A stretch of DNA of 11,184 nucleotides from an uncultured Ruminococcus sp. (GCA_902803035.1 CADCON010000186.1:1-11184), one strand, 5' to 3'; positions 1-6,336 are shown, numbered from the stretch's first letter. Numbers and translations are program-made. Notes: generated by a model not told the origin, from the letters alone.

Positions 1-15
1 AGTATGAGCGGGCAA

Positions 16-44
16 TTGACAAACTACCCCCTGTAAATTATATA
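16..44 (+). promoter_or_regulatory. Sigma-A-type promoter with perfect -35
   Basis: TTGACA (16-21) lies exactly 17 bp upstream of TATATA (39-44), in AT-rich sequence. The -35 is a perfect consensus match and the -10 matches at 4 of 6 positions. Transcription would begin near 51 and run through the repeats and the structured region to the terminator at 274-300, and on into the polyphosphate polymerase gene if the terminator is read through. No start codon with a good ribosome site lies between this promoter and 404. The promoter is seen in sequence; its use is inferred. Confidence 0.6.
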
Positions 45-86
45 CGATCTTGTCGATAAATGTCCAGCATTTTTATTGCATTTTGC

Positions 87-114
87 GTTACAAATCTGTT
101 ACAAAGGTTACAAT
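87..114 (+). repeat. Triple GTTACAA direct repeat (Pho-box-like operator candidate)
   Basis: GTTACAAA occurs at 87-94 and again at 98-105, an 11-bp period, and GTTACAAT follows at 107-114. Direct hexamer repeats with an 11-bp period are the known layout of PhoP/PhoB-class response-regulator sites (Bacillus PhoP units resemble TTTACA; the unit here, GTTACA, differs at one position). The next gene makes polyphosphate, which would suit phosphate control. The repeat is seen directly; its identity as a Pho box is an inference, and any dimeric direct-repeat regulator could use it. Confidence 0.45.
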
Positions 115-127
115 CGGGTAATAAAAT
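99..127 (+). promoter_or_regulatory. Possible activator-dependent promoter overlapping the repeats
   Basis: TAAAAT (122-127) lies 17 bp downstream of TTACAA (99-104), which is itself part of the second repeat unit. The -10 is good (5 of 6) and the -35 poor (3 of 6), as expected for a promoter needing an activator. With a start near 134 the three repeats would sit at about -47 to -20, where PhoP-type activators usually bind. The transcript would then begin close to the GGGGAGGCA segment that can close the structured RNA. This competes with the 16-44 promoter as the source of the transcript. Confidence 0.3.
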
Positions 128-133
128 CCGCCG

Positions 134-300
134 GGGAGGCATACGCGCCCACGACCAATCACATGGCGGACGCCCTTCGTCACCGTCTGCTGCGCGGATT
201 CCTTCCTCAGGAAGAATGTGATTCCATCAGGAGAAAAACCGCGCGGGAAACGCCCTCCCGCACTGACGTGCCACCTTCCTCCGTGAGGGAGGCTTTTTTT
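134..300 (+). ncRNA. Candidate structured leader RNA or small RNA, family not recognised
   Basis: This stretch has no convincing reading frame but many complementary arms. AATCACAT (157-164) pairs perfectly with ATGTGATT (216-223). It encloses hairpin GCGGACG/CGTCTGC (166-172/184-190, one G-U) and hairpin CTTCC/GGAAG (202-206/210-214), giving a three-way junction. CGCGC (144-148) can pair with GCGCG (241-245), and GGCA (138-141) with TGCC (269-272). A GCGGG/CCCGC hairpin (243-247/257-261) and the terminator follow. It could be a cis-acting attenuator for the polymerase operon or a separate small RNA. I compared it from memory with T-box, cobalamin, SAM, TPP, FMN, c-di-GMP, SRP and RNase P cores and found no match; 6S RNA could not be excluded. 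Confidence 0.4.
274..300 (+). terminator. Intrinsic terminator or attenuator upstream of the polymerase gene
   Basis: CCTTCCTC (274-281) pairs with GAGGGAGG (285-292) across the loop CGT: eight base pairs with one G-U, followed by C and seven T residues (294-300). It stands 103 bp before the polymerase start and downstream of both candidate promoters, so it either ends a small RNA or acts as an attenuator. Two competing pairings exist: CCTCCC (254-259) is complementary to GGGAGG (287-292), and an exact second copy of the 5' arm lies at 201-208. Confidence 0.8.
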
Positions 301-318
301 GTAGGAAAAAAAAATAAA

Positions 319-358
319 AAACGCCGGGGATTTAAACTTTATTTATGTTTGGGCGTTT
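319..358. repeat. Inverted repeat in the AT-rich spacer before the polymerase gene
   Basis: AAACGCC (319-325) and GGCGTTT (352-358) form a 7-bp inverted repeat separated by 26 bases of mostly A/T. It could be a weak hairpin in the mRNA leader or an operator. No convincing -35/-10 pair is visible in 301-403, although the AT content would allow a weak promoter. The role is unknown. Confidence 0.25.
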
Positions 359-403
359 AGAATGAAACACGTAAACAAAAGAGCGCGGAAAGGAGCCTTC
401 AAT

Positions 404-1117
404 ATGAGAAACAACCGCGTATTTGAAAGATATGAGATAAAATACCTGATCACCGCACGGCAGAAGCGCGCGGTCATGGACGCGATGGCCGCGCATATGC
501 GCCCCGACGAATACGGACGCAGCACCATCTGCAACATCTATTACGACACCCCGGATTTCTACCTCATCAGGCATTCCCTCGAGAAGCCGGTCTACAAGGA
601 GAAGCTGCGGGTGAGAAGCTACGGCACAGCGGCTCCGGGCGATCCGGTTTTCGTGGAGCTGAAGAAGAAATACATGGACGTGGTCTACAAACGCCGCGTG
701 AGCCTGCCGGAACGCGAAGCGGCTTTCTATCTCGGCAGCGGCCTTTCAGGCGGGCTGGACGGACAGATCGGCAGCGAAATCGACTATTTCCGGTTCTTTT
801 ACCGGGGGCTTGCGCCGAGGGTATTCATTTCCTACGACAGGGAAGCGTTCTTCGACCGGGAGGACGAGAGCTTCCGGGTGACCTTTGACGAGAGAATTCT
901 CTGGCGGGACAGCGACCTTTCGCTGACGTCGCCGGTCTATGGAAGACCGGTCCTTCCCCCCGGCGCTTCGCTGATGGAGATCAAGACATCGGGCGGTATG
1001 CCGCTGTGGCTGACCTCCGTCCTGTCGGAAAACGGCATTTTCAGGACCTCGTTTTCCAAGTACGGTCGCGCCTATGAAGCGATTAAACGGGAAGAAGGCG
1101 GACGCGCGGCGGTCTGA
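404..1117 (+). CDS. VTC-domain polyphosphate polymerase family protein
   Basis: This 237-residue protein belongs to the VTC family of the triphosphate tunnel metalloenzyme fold, which in yeast Vtc4 makes polyphosphate from ATP. Tunnel-type charged strands are visible in order: RYEIKY (9-14), IYYDTPDF (45-52), KLRVRSY (67-73), VELKKKY (84-90), YKRRV (95-99), SYDREAFF (143-150), RVTFDE (158-163), MEIKTSG (191-197) and SFSKYGRAYE (216-225). No signal peptide or membrane segment is present, so it should act in the cytosol or at the membrane face. I chose 404 over an in-frame ATG at 362 because AAAGGAG (389-395) lies 8 nt before it and the family fold begins there. It sits 48 nt before the DUF4956 gene with no terminator between them, and DUF4956 proteins are recalled as frequent VTC neighbours in Firmicutes. 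Enzymatic activity is inferred from the family; bacterial members are little tested. Confidence 0.88.
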   Translation: MRNNRVFERYEIKYLITARQKRAVMDAMAAHMRPDEYGRSTICNIYYDTPDFYLIRHSLEKPVYKEKLRVRSYGTAAPGDPVFVELKKKYMDVVYKRRVSLPEREAAFYLGSGLSGGLDGQIGSEIDYFRFFYRGLAPRVFISYDREAFFDREDESFRVTFDERILWRDSDLSLTSPVYGRPVLPPGASLMEIKTSGGMPLWLTSVLSENGIFRTSFSKYGRAYEAIKREEGGRAAV

Positions 1118-1165
1118 TTTACGGTATGATTGACTTGATATGAAAAAACAACGGAGGAATGCATC

Positions 1166-1855
1166 ATGACTGACAGTATTTTCAGCAGCCTTTTTTCAGG
1201 GACAACGACGCTCAGCGCGTCCACCTTCTTCGCCTGCATCATCGCGGCATTGGTCATCGGAACGGCAATGGCGGCGGTCTACCGGCTTGGCAGCCGCAGC
1301 TCCCAGAGCTTCCTGGTGACGCTGGCCGTCATTCCGGCGGCGGTGGCGATGGTCATCATGCTGGTCAACGGCGATTTCGGCACAGGGGTCGCGGTGGCGG
1401 GAGCCTTCGGGCTGATCCGTTTCCGCTCCGCTCCCGGCACGGCCAGGGAAATTGCCGCCATCTTCACCGCCATGGGCGTGGGTCTTGCCTGCGGCGTGGG
1501 CTATATCGGCTACGCGGCGGCCTTCGCGGTCGTCATGTGCGGAGCGATGCTGCTCTTCGGACTGACGGGATTCGGTTCGGGCGGCAGCGACGAGCATCAG
1601 AAGAAGCTCACGGTCACCATTCCAGAAGACCTCGATTACAGCACGGCATTCGACGATCTCTTCGCTTCGTACACCGTATCCCACAAGCTGGTCAACGTCA
1701 AGACCACCAACATGGGCAGCCTTTTCAAGCTGTCGTATGACGTGGTGCTGAAGCCCGACGCCAGCGAGAAGCGGTTCATCGACGATCTCCGCTGCCGCAA
1801 CGGGAATCTCGAAATCAGCCTTCACCGGCAGGAAAGCAGACCTGACGAGCTATAG
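1166..1855 (+). CDS. DUF4956 family membrane protein
   Basis: This 229-residue protein has hydrophobic segments at about 19-39, 49-67, 97-112 and 113-133 and a polar tail from about 138 to the end. The segment FGLIRFRSAPGTAREIAAIF (81-100) is the hallmark of DUF4956, with conserved basic residues between membrane stretches. The tail (LTVTIPEDLDY onward) looks like a small alpha/beta domain, probably cytoplasmic. GGAGG at 1153-1157, 8 nt before the ATG, fixes the start. Function is unknown. Because these proteins are commonly found beside VTC-domain polymerases, a role in anchoring, regulating or exporting the product of the preceding gene is a reasonable inference, but nothing in the sequence proves it. 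No separate promoter of quality is seen in the 48-nt gap, so co-transcription is likely. Confidence 0.88.
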   Translation: MTDSIFSSLFSGTTTLSASTFFACIIAALVIGTAMAAVYRLGSRSSQSFLVTLAVIPAAVAMVIMLVNGDFGTGVAVAGAFGLIRFRSAPGTAREIAAIFTAMGVGLACGVGYIGYAAAFAVVMCGAMLLFGLTGFGSGGSDEHQKKLTVTIPEDLDYSTAFDDLFASYTVSHKLVNVKTTNMGSLFKLSYDVVLKPDASEKRFIDDLRCRNGNLEISLHRQESRPDEL

Positions 1856-1878
1856 ATCAAAAATTCAGAAGCAGTTCA

Positions 1879-1907
1879 TTGATTTACGCGGCAAAGCGGG
1901 GTATAAT
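1879..1907 (+). promoter_or_regulatory. Sigma-A promoter of the lipoprotein gene
   Basis: TTGATT (1879-1884), a 17-bp spacer and a perfect TATAAT (1902-1907) give a predicted start near 1914 and a 36-nt leader before the ATG at 1950. The -10 continues as TATAATGGA, the same 9 bases found in both promoters before the LRR genes. The lipoprotein gene can therefore be transcribed alone, although no terminator separates it from the DUF4956 gene and readthrough is possible. Confidence 0.8.
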
Positions 1908-1949
1908 GGATTGCGGAACAGCCGATTATCGGAAAGGAGCGGAAACAGG

Positions 1950-3716
1950 ATGTTTTTCAGAAAAATGACGGCGGTCGCCTTGGCCGCCCTCCTGCTAGCG
2001 TCCCTCGCGGGCTGCGGCAGGGACGAAGGAGGCGGGGACGCGGCGAGCGAGCCGGTCGCGCTTATCGATTCCTCGGAGATGTTCAGCGGCCGCGACATCG
2101 AATCCGGCTTTGATGAGTCGGAATGCACGCTCATCACGCTGAGCGGCGATTCGGTTTCGGTCAGCGGCGAGGGCGCGAAGGCTTCGGGCGGCACGGTCAC
2201 TGTCAGCGCGGCGGGGGATTATCTTCTCACCGGCACGCTGAAGGACGGCACGATCATTGTGGACGCGGACAAAAGCGACAAGGTGCGGCTGATTCTCAGG
2301 AATGTGAACGTCAGCAGCTCCTCCGGCGCGGCTGTCAACGTCAGGAAGGCGGACAAGGTGATCATCACGCTCGCGCGGGGAAGCGAGAATTTCCTCTCAA
2401 GTGCCGTGGACACCGATTCCGACGGCAGCGTTGACGCGGCGGTCTATTCAAAGGACGACCTCACGGTCAACGGAGAGGGAAGCCTGACCGTCAGCGCGGC
2501 TTCCGGACACGGCATTGTCAGTAAGGACGACCTTGTGATTTCCGGCGGCGTCTATACGATTACCTCCGGGAAGAAGGCGATCGACGCCAACGACAGCATC
2601 CGTATCGCGGGCGGCTCGTTTGACATTCATTCCGGCACGGACGCGCTTCACACCGGGAATGACGAAGAGGGCAAGGGCTTCATCTATATCGCGGACGGCA
2701 GCTTCTCCGTGACCGCCGGCACGGACGCCATGGACGCCAGCGGCGTTATCCAGATCGACAACGGCACCTTCAGCCTTGTCACCGGCGGCGGCAGCTCCAA
2801 TGCCAGCACCGGCGGCAAAAAAGGCGGCTGGGGAAGGTGGGGCGGAAAGAACGGCAAGGAGGCCTCCTCCAGCGCGAAGGGGCTGAAATCCGACAGCGCG
2901 GTGGTCATCAACGGCGGCGCGGTCAACATTGATTCCTCCGACGACGCGATCCATTCGGACGCGCAGGTCATCGTGACAGGCGGCACGGTCAGCATTTCCT
3001 CCGGCGACGACGGCATTCACGCCGGATCGGCGCTTTCCATCAGCGGCGGCACGGTCACCGTTTCCAGGAGCTATGAAGGGCTGGAGGGCATGAGCATTGA
3101 TATCAGCGGCGGATTCGTTTCGGTTACCGCTTCCGACGACGGGATGAATGCCGCCGGCGGCAGCGACCAGAGCAGCGTCAGCGGAAGGCCGGGTCAGAAT
3201 AAGTTCGCGGCGCAGGAGGGCGTGTGCATCAGCATTTCGGGCGGCAGCGTCATGGTCAACGCGCTGGGCGACGGCATTGATTCCAACGGCGACGTCGAGG
3301 TGTCGGGCGGGGAGGTCTATGTTTCCGGCGCGGCCGACAACGGAAATGCCGCGCTCGACTACAACGGTTCGGCGACCGTCACGGGCGGCACCTTCATCGC
3401 CGCCGGAATGAGCGGCATGGCGCAGAATTTCGGCAGCGGATCCACGCAGGGCGCCATGCTGGTGAAGGTGGGCAGTCAGCCGGCCGGCAGCGAAATCAGG
3501 CTCATGAATGACAAGGGCGGAACGCTCGCGTCATTCCTGCCGGAGAAGGCGTACGACTGCGTGGTGATCAGCACACCGGACGTCGGCGAGGGCGGCGTTT
3601 ACACCCTCCGGACCGGCGCGTCCTCCACCGTGGTGAAAATGGATTCCCTTCTCTACGGCGAGGGCGGAATGAACGGCGGCCCCGGCGGAATGCGCGGCGG
3701 CAGACGCGGCGGATAA
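1950..3716 (+). CDS. Cthe_2159-like carbohydrate-binding beta-helix lipoprotein
   Basis: This 588-residue protein has a lipoprotein signal: FRK at 3-5, a hydrophobic core and the lipobox SLAGC, with the lipidated cysteine at 22. The body consists of repeated strands of the type ISGGxVxVSxxDDGIH, as in the PF14262/Cthe_2159 carbohydrate-binding family; the Clostridium thermocellum member is a beta-helix that binds acidic pectin-type glycans, with acidic loops thought to hold calcium. Two low-complexity parts interrupt the helix: a Gly/Ser/Lys/Trp stretch at about 279-311 and a Gly/Met/Arg tail at about 570-588. It should sit on the outer face of the cytoplasmic membrane and bind wall or foreign polysaccharide. 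AAAGGAG (1933-1939) precedes the ATG by 10 nt; a longer frame from TTG at 1911 is rejected because it would begin at the predicted transcription start. The ligand is not readable from sequence. Confidence 0.85.
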   Translation: MFFRKMTAVALAALLLASLAGCGRDEGGGDAASEPVALIDSSEMFSGRDIESGFDESECTLITLSGDSVSVSGEGAKASGGTVTVSAAGDYLLTGTLKDGTIIVDADKSDKVRLILRNVNVSSSSGAAVNVRKADKVIITLARGSENFLSSAVDTDSDGSVDAAVYSKDDLTVNGEGSLTVSAASGHGIVSKDDLVISGGVYTITSGKKAIDANDSIRIAGGSFDIHSGTDALHTGNDEEGKGFIYIADGSFSVTAGTDAMDASGVIQIDNGTFSLVTGGGSSNASTGGKKGGWGRWGGKNGKEASSSAKGLKSDSAVVINGGAVNIDSSDDAIHSDAQVIVTGGTVSISSGDDGIHAGSALSISGGTVTVSRSYEGLEGMSIDISGGFVSVTASDDGMNAAGGSDQSSVSGRPGQNKFAAQEGVCISISGGSVMVNALGDGIDSNGDVEVSGGEVYVSGAADNGNAALDYNGSATVTGGTFIAAGMSGMAQNFGSGSTQGAMLVKVGSQPAGSEIRLMNDKGGTLASFLPEKAYDCVVISTPDVGEGGVYTLRTGASSTVVKMDSLLYGEGGMNGGPGGMRGGRRGG

Positions 3717-3767
3717 TGCCTGTCCGCCCGAAGAAAAAATATTCGATACGGAGAAAAACCTTCCGGG

Positions 3768-3803
3768 GAGCGGACAGCGCGGGGAGCGCCGCCCGCTCTT
3801 TTT
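3768..3803 (+). terminator. Intrinsic terminator after the lipoprotein gene
   Basis: GAGCGG (3768-3773) pairs with CCGCTC (3793-3798) and GCGC (3777-3780) with GCGC (3786-3789), around a GGGGA loop. A three-by-three internal bulge (ACA/CGC) separates the two stems. Five T residues follow (3799-3803). It lies 52 nt after the lipoprotein stop and separates that unit from the LRR operon. Confidence 0.75.
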
Positions 3804-3842
3804 GCGCGCGCGAAAAAAAGCGGCAATTGCCCGATATATCTG

Positions 3843-3871
3843 TTGCATACCAAGGGAAGACGTGCTATAAT
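3843..3871 (+). promoter_or_regulatory. Distal promoter (P1) of the LRR operon, extended -10
   Basis: TTGCAT (3843-3848), a 17-bp spacer and TATAAT (3866-3871), preceded by TG one base upstream (3863-3864), make a strong extended -10 promoter. The predicted start is near 3878, leaving a leader of about 160 nt before the first LRR gene. The region 3717-4038 holds no full gene: it contains the terminator, this promoter, a 13-codon frame, and the second promoter copy. Confidence 0.8.
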
Positions 3872-3893
3872 GGAAAGAACCGGAGAAAAACTG

Positions 3894-3935
3894 ATGGACA
3901 AAAAGTGTTATGATGGAGCACGCGAAATGGAATGA
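3894..3935 (+). CDS. Possible 13-codon leader peptide between the two promoters
   Basis: ATG at 3894 opens a 13-codon frame reading MDKKCYDGAREME and ending in TGA. GGAG (3882-3885) lies 8 nt before it and the predicted P1 start is about 16 nt upstream, so only transcripts from the distal promoter would carry it. There is no run of codons for a single amino acid and no clear terminator after it, so classical attenuation is not indicated. It may be chance. Confidence 0.15.
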   Translation: MDKKCYDGAREME

Positions 3936-3939
3936 TGGG

Positions 3940-3968
3940 TTGAATGTCGGGGGAAGACGTGCTATAAT
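3940..3968 (+). promoter_or_regulatory. Proximal promoter (P2) of the LRR operon, extended -10
   Basis: TTGAAT (3940-3945), a 17-bp spacer and TATAAT (3963-3968), with TG one base upstream of the -10, give a predicted start near 3975 and a leader of about 64 nt before the ATG at 4039. Because the -10 lies inside a longer upstream extension of the LRR reading frame, this promoter supports the later start. Confidence 0.82.
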
Positions 3969-4038
3969 GGAAAAGGCCGGAGGGTTTCAGGGGATTTTCC
4001 GGCGGAAATGTGTGAAACGAAAGGGAAATGGAGTCAAA

Positions 4039-6336
4039 ATGAGGGAATTTATCATTGAAAACGGGGTTCTGACGAAATACAACGGATACAAAGGCACGGC
4101 GACGATTCCGCGTGAGGTCACCAGGATAGGAAAAAACGCGTTTGCCGGCAATACCACCCTCACCCGGGTTTATATGATTTACAACGTGGAGTTTATCGAA
4201 GAAGAAGCGTTCAGGGACTGCGCTTCGCTGCGGGAGATTGTTTTTCCGGTGCGCCTGTCCTATATCGGCAGATGCGCCTTTGCCGGGTGTTCCTCGCTGA
4301 AGGAGGCAGCGATTCCGAAGCAGGTCGGCAAAATTGACGACGGCGCGTTTATGGACTGTGTTTCGCTCCGGAGGGTCGTCCTTCCCGACAGGCTGGGAAA
4401 TATCGGTCAATCCGCCTTCGCCGGGTGTTCCTCGCTGGAGGAAATTGTGATTCCCAGAGCAACCCGTTACATCAGGAAACGCACATTCAAGGACTGCCGG
4501 TCGCTGCGGAGCGTCAGGATGTCTGACTTTCTCGGCATGATAGAAGAACAGGCCTTCTGCGGGTGTGAAAGTCTGAAGGAAATCAACGTTCCGGACAGCG
4601 TTTTCTTTATCGGTGACGGCGCGTTTTCGGAGTGTTCCTCTCTGGAAAGTGTCGGATTGCCCCCCCGTCTGGAGGGTATCAACCAGGAAGTATTCAAAGG
4701 GTGCGTCAGTCTGCGCGAGCTGACCCTCCCCGACAATGTGCGATACATATGGGACGGCGCGTTCTGGTACTGCACGTCGCTTGAAAAAATCAATTTTCCC
4801 GATTCGCTGCGGCATATAGGGGACTATGCGTTCGGCTATTGCATGAGTCTGAAGGAAGCGGAGATGCCCGGCTCCCTGCGCCTCATCGGAGAGTCGGCTT
4901 TTGCCTGTTGCCAGCGGCTGGAAAGGATCGGACTGAACAAAGGGCTCGCGGAGATAAGTGGCAATGCCTTCCGGCACTGCGCGGCTCTGAAGGAAATCGT
5001 CCTTCCCGCTTCCCTCAACGGCATCGGCCGGGGGGTGTTTACCGGCACCCCGCTGACCGCGCGCGAAGAGAAGGAATTTGCCATCGACGACGCCGGGACG
5101 CTGGTCAGGTATGAGAACTGCGGTAAGACCGTGGTGCTTGTTCCGGACGGCGTCAGGCGGATAGGACACGCGGCGTTTTACGGCTGCCATGCCTGGCGCA
5201 TCCTGCTTCCCGGCACGCTGGAGAGCATCGGGGAAAACGCCTTCCTCTGCTGCATGGAAATGGACGCCATTGAGATTCCCGACAGCGTGAGCGTGATTGA
5301 AAAGGAAGCCTTCAGAAACTGCCAGAATCTCGTCAGCGTCCGTGTCGGCAAGGAACTGCGGAACGGGACGGGCATTCCGTTCTACCGCCTGCAGGAGTTT
5401 GTCATCAGCCCGGAGAATCCCTTTCTTCTGATCGACGGCAGCGCGGTTTACAGCCGCGACCGCGCCACGCTGGAGGGATTCCTCTGCCGGAACGCCGGAA
5501 CGACATTCGACGTCCCCCGCGGCGTCAGGAAAATCGCCGACAGGGTCTTCATGATGGCTCTCTCCATGACGTCCGTCACGCTTCCTCAGGGCCTTCAGGC
5601 AATCGGCGAGGAGGCGTTCGCCTACAATCCCAATCTTCGGGAGCTGAACCTTCCCGACACAGTCAGGTCGATAGGCGGAAGGGCGTTCGCCGGCTGCGAC
5701 GGGCTGACGGAAATGACCATTCCGGAGGGCGTGGAATCGCTGGAGAATTACACGTTTTTCTCGTGCGAGGGGCTGAAAAGGGTGACGCTGCCGGCGAGTC
5801 TGAAGCGCATCGGCGTTTCGGCGTTCGATAGGTGCAGCCATCTGGAAAGCGTGAACGTTCCCGACAGCGTCGATTTCATCGGCGAGAATGCCTTCGCGGG
5901 CTGCAGGGAGATCAGAAGGCTCCGGCTTTTCGGCTGCGACATCGATCTCACCATCGCTTCTCCTGCCATGCTGTGCTTCGGCTTGATTCAGAAAATGCTT
6001 GCCGACCGGGATTATTCCCTCAGACTGCCGAAGGAAATCAAGTATCAGTTCATCGCGCAGGTATTCATGCGTGAGGGGCAGCCGGAAGCGGAGAAATTCC
6101 TCAAGGCGCATCTTGCAAAGCTGCTCGGTTTTTTCATTCATCACAATCAGTACGCCACCGTCAAGGCGATCTTTGAGTCGGGAAAATTCATCTCCACCCG
6201 CAATATCCAGACCTACCTTGATCTGGCGAGCGAAAACACGCAGGCGGGCGGCGACATTCAGATACAGGCGTACATCGCCGCGTACAAGGCGGAGCATTTC
6301 TCCGGCAGCGACCCGCTGGGGAGTCTTCACCTGTAA
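4039..6336 (+). CDS. BspA-type leucine-rich repeat protein 1 (LRR_5), cytoplasmic
   Basis: This 765-residue protein consists of about 23 LRR_5 repeats of 23 residues, consensus IGxxAFxGCxSLxxVxLPxx. There is no signal peptide, lipobox or membrane segment, unlike the surface-exposed BspA of Tannerella. Order: N-cap (1-25, IENGVLTKYNG), about 13 repeats, a second N-cap near 347-365 (IDDAGTLVRYEN), three repeats, a spacer near 455 (ISPENPFLLIDGSAVY), six repeats, and a helical C-terminal domain from about 627 containing DYSLRLPKEIKYQF and FESGKFISTRNIQTYL. The partner is unknown; such solenoids usually bind proteins. The start at 4039 lies after GGAG (4030-4033), matches the start of the paralogue downstream, and avoids the P2 promoter; the longer frame from 3910 overlaps P2. 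The next gene begins 22 nt downstream. Confidence 0.85.
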   Translation: MREFIIENGVLTKYNGYKGTATIPREVTRIGKNAFAGNTTLTRVYMIYNVEFIEEEAFRDCASLREIVFPVRLSYIGRCAFAGCSSLKEAAIPKQVGKIDDGAFMDCVSLRRVVLPDRLGNIGQSAFAGCSSLEEIVIPRATRYIRKRTFKDCRSLRSVRMSDFLGMIEEQAFCGCESLKEINVPDSVFFIGDGAFSECSSLESVGLPPRLEGINQEVFKGCVSLRELTLPDNVRYIWDGAFWYCTSLEKINFPDSLRHIGDYAFGYCMSLKEAEMPGSLRLIGESAFACCQRLERIGLNKGLAEISGNAFRHCAALKEIVLPASLNGIGRGVFTGTPLTAREEKEFAIDDAGTLVRYENCGKTVVLVPDGVRRIGHAAFYGCHAWRILLPGTLESIGENAFLCCMEMDAIEIPDSVSVIEKEAFRNCQNLVSVRVGKELRNGTGIPFYRLQEFVISPENPFLLIDGSAVYSRDRATLEGFLCRNAGTTFDVPRGVRKIADRVFMMALSMTSVTLPQGLQAIGEEAFAYNPNLRELNLPDTVRSIGGRAFAGCDGLTEMTIPEGVESLENYTFFSCEGLKRVTLPASLKRIGVSAFDRCSHLESVNVPDSVDFIGENAFAGCREIRRLRLFGCDIDLTIASPAMLCFGLIQKMLADRDYSLRLPKEIKYQFIAQVFMREGQPEAEKFLKAHLAKLLGFFIHHNQYATVKAIFESGKFISTRNIQTYLDLASENTQAGGDIQIQAYIAAYKAEHFSGSDPLGSLHL

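Larger units (their letters stand above)
3854..3982 (+). repeat. Direct repeat of a promoter segment, 97-bp offset
   Basis: Bases 3854-3876 are identical over 23 bp to 3951-3973; after three mismatches CCGGAG recurs (3880-3885 and 3977-3982). The -35 elements, TTGCAT (3843) and TTGAAT (3940), keep the same 97-bp offset. Sequence between the copies is otherwise unrelated. This looks like a partial tandem duplication that kept the core promoter intact while the spacers diverged. Confidence 0.85.

Noticed and set aside
225..262. T-box-like stretch, with ACCGCG at 238-243 followed by a GC hairpin.
   Set aside because: The AGGGTGG half of the T-box motif and the stem I landmarks are missing, and the downstream gene is not an aminoacyl-tRNA synthetase or amino-acid gene.
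210..266. Fragments resembling a cobalamin riboswitch (GTGATTCC, CCCGCACTG).
   Set aside because: The 3' B12 box and the order and spacing of core elements are absent.
362..403. In-frame ATG at 362 as the start of the VTC protein.
   Set aside because: ATG at 404 has AAAGGAG at 8 nt, and the extra 14 basic residues do not belong to the fold.
1125..1130. TATGAT as a promoter for the DUF4956 gene.
   Set aside because: No -35 match at 16-18 bp upstream; co-transcription with the VTC gene is simpler.
2787..3716. CRISPR-like or tandem DNA repeats in the lipoprotein gene.
   Set aside because: The repetition is at the protein level (beta-helix rungs) with varying codons and no constant spacer pattern.
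3909..3914. TATGAT between P1 and P2 as a third promoter.
   Set aside because: The surrounding GTGTTATGATGGA resembles the other -10 regions, but there is no -35 at proper spacing.
3910..4038. Upstream start at 3910 for the first LRR protein.
   Set aside because: The P2 promoter lies within that extension, and the paralogue starts at the position equivalent to 4039.
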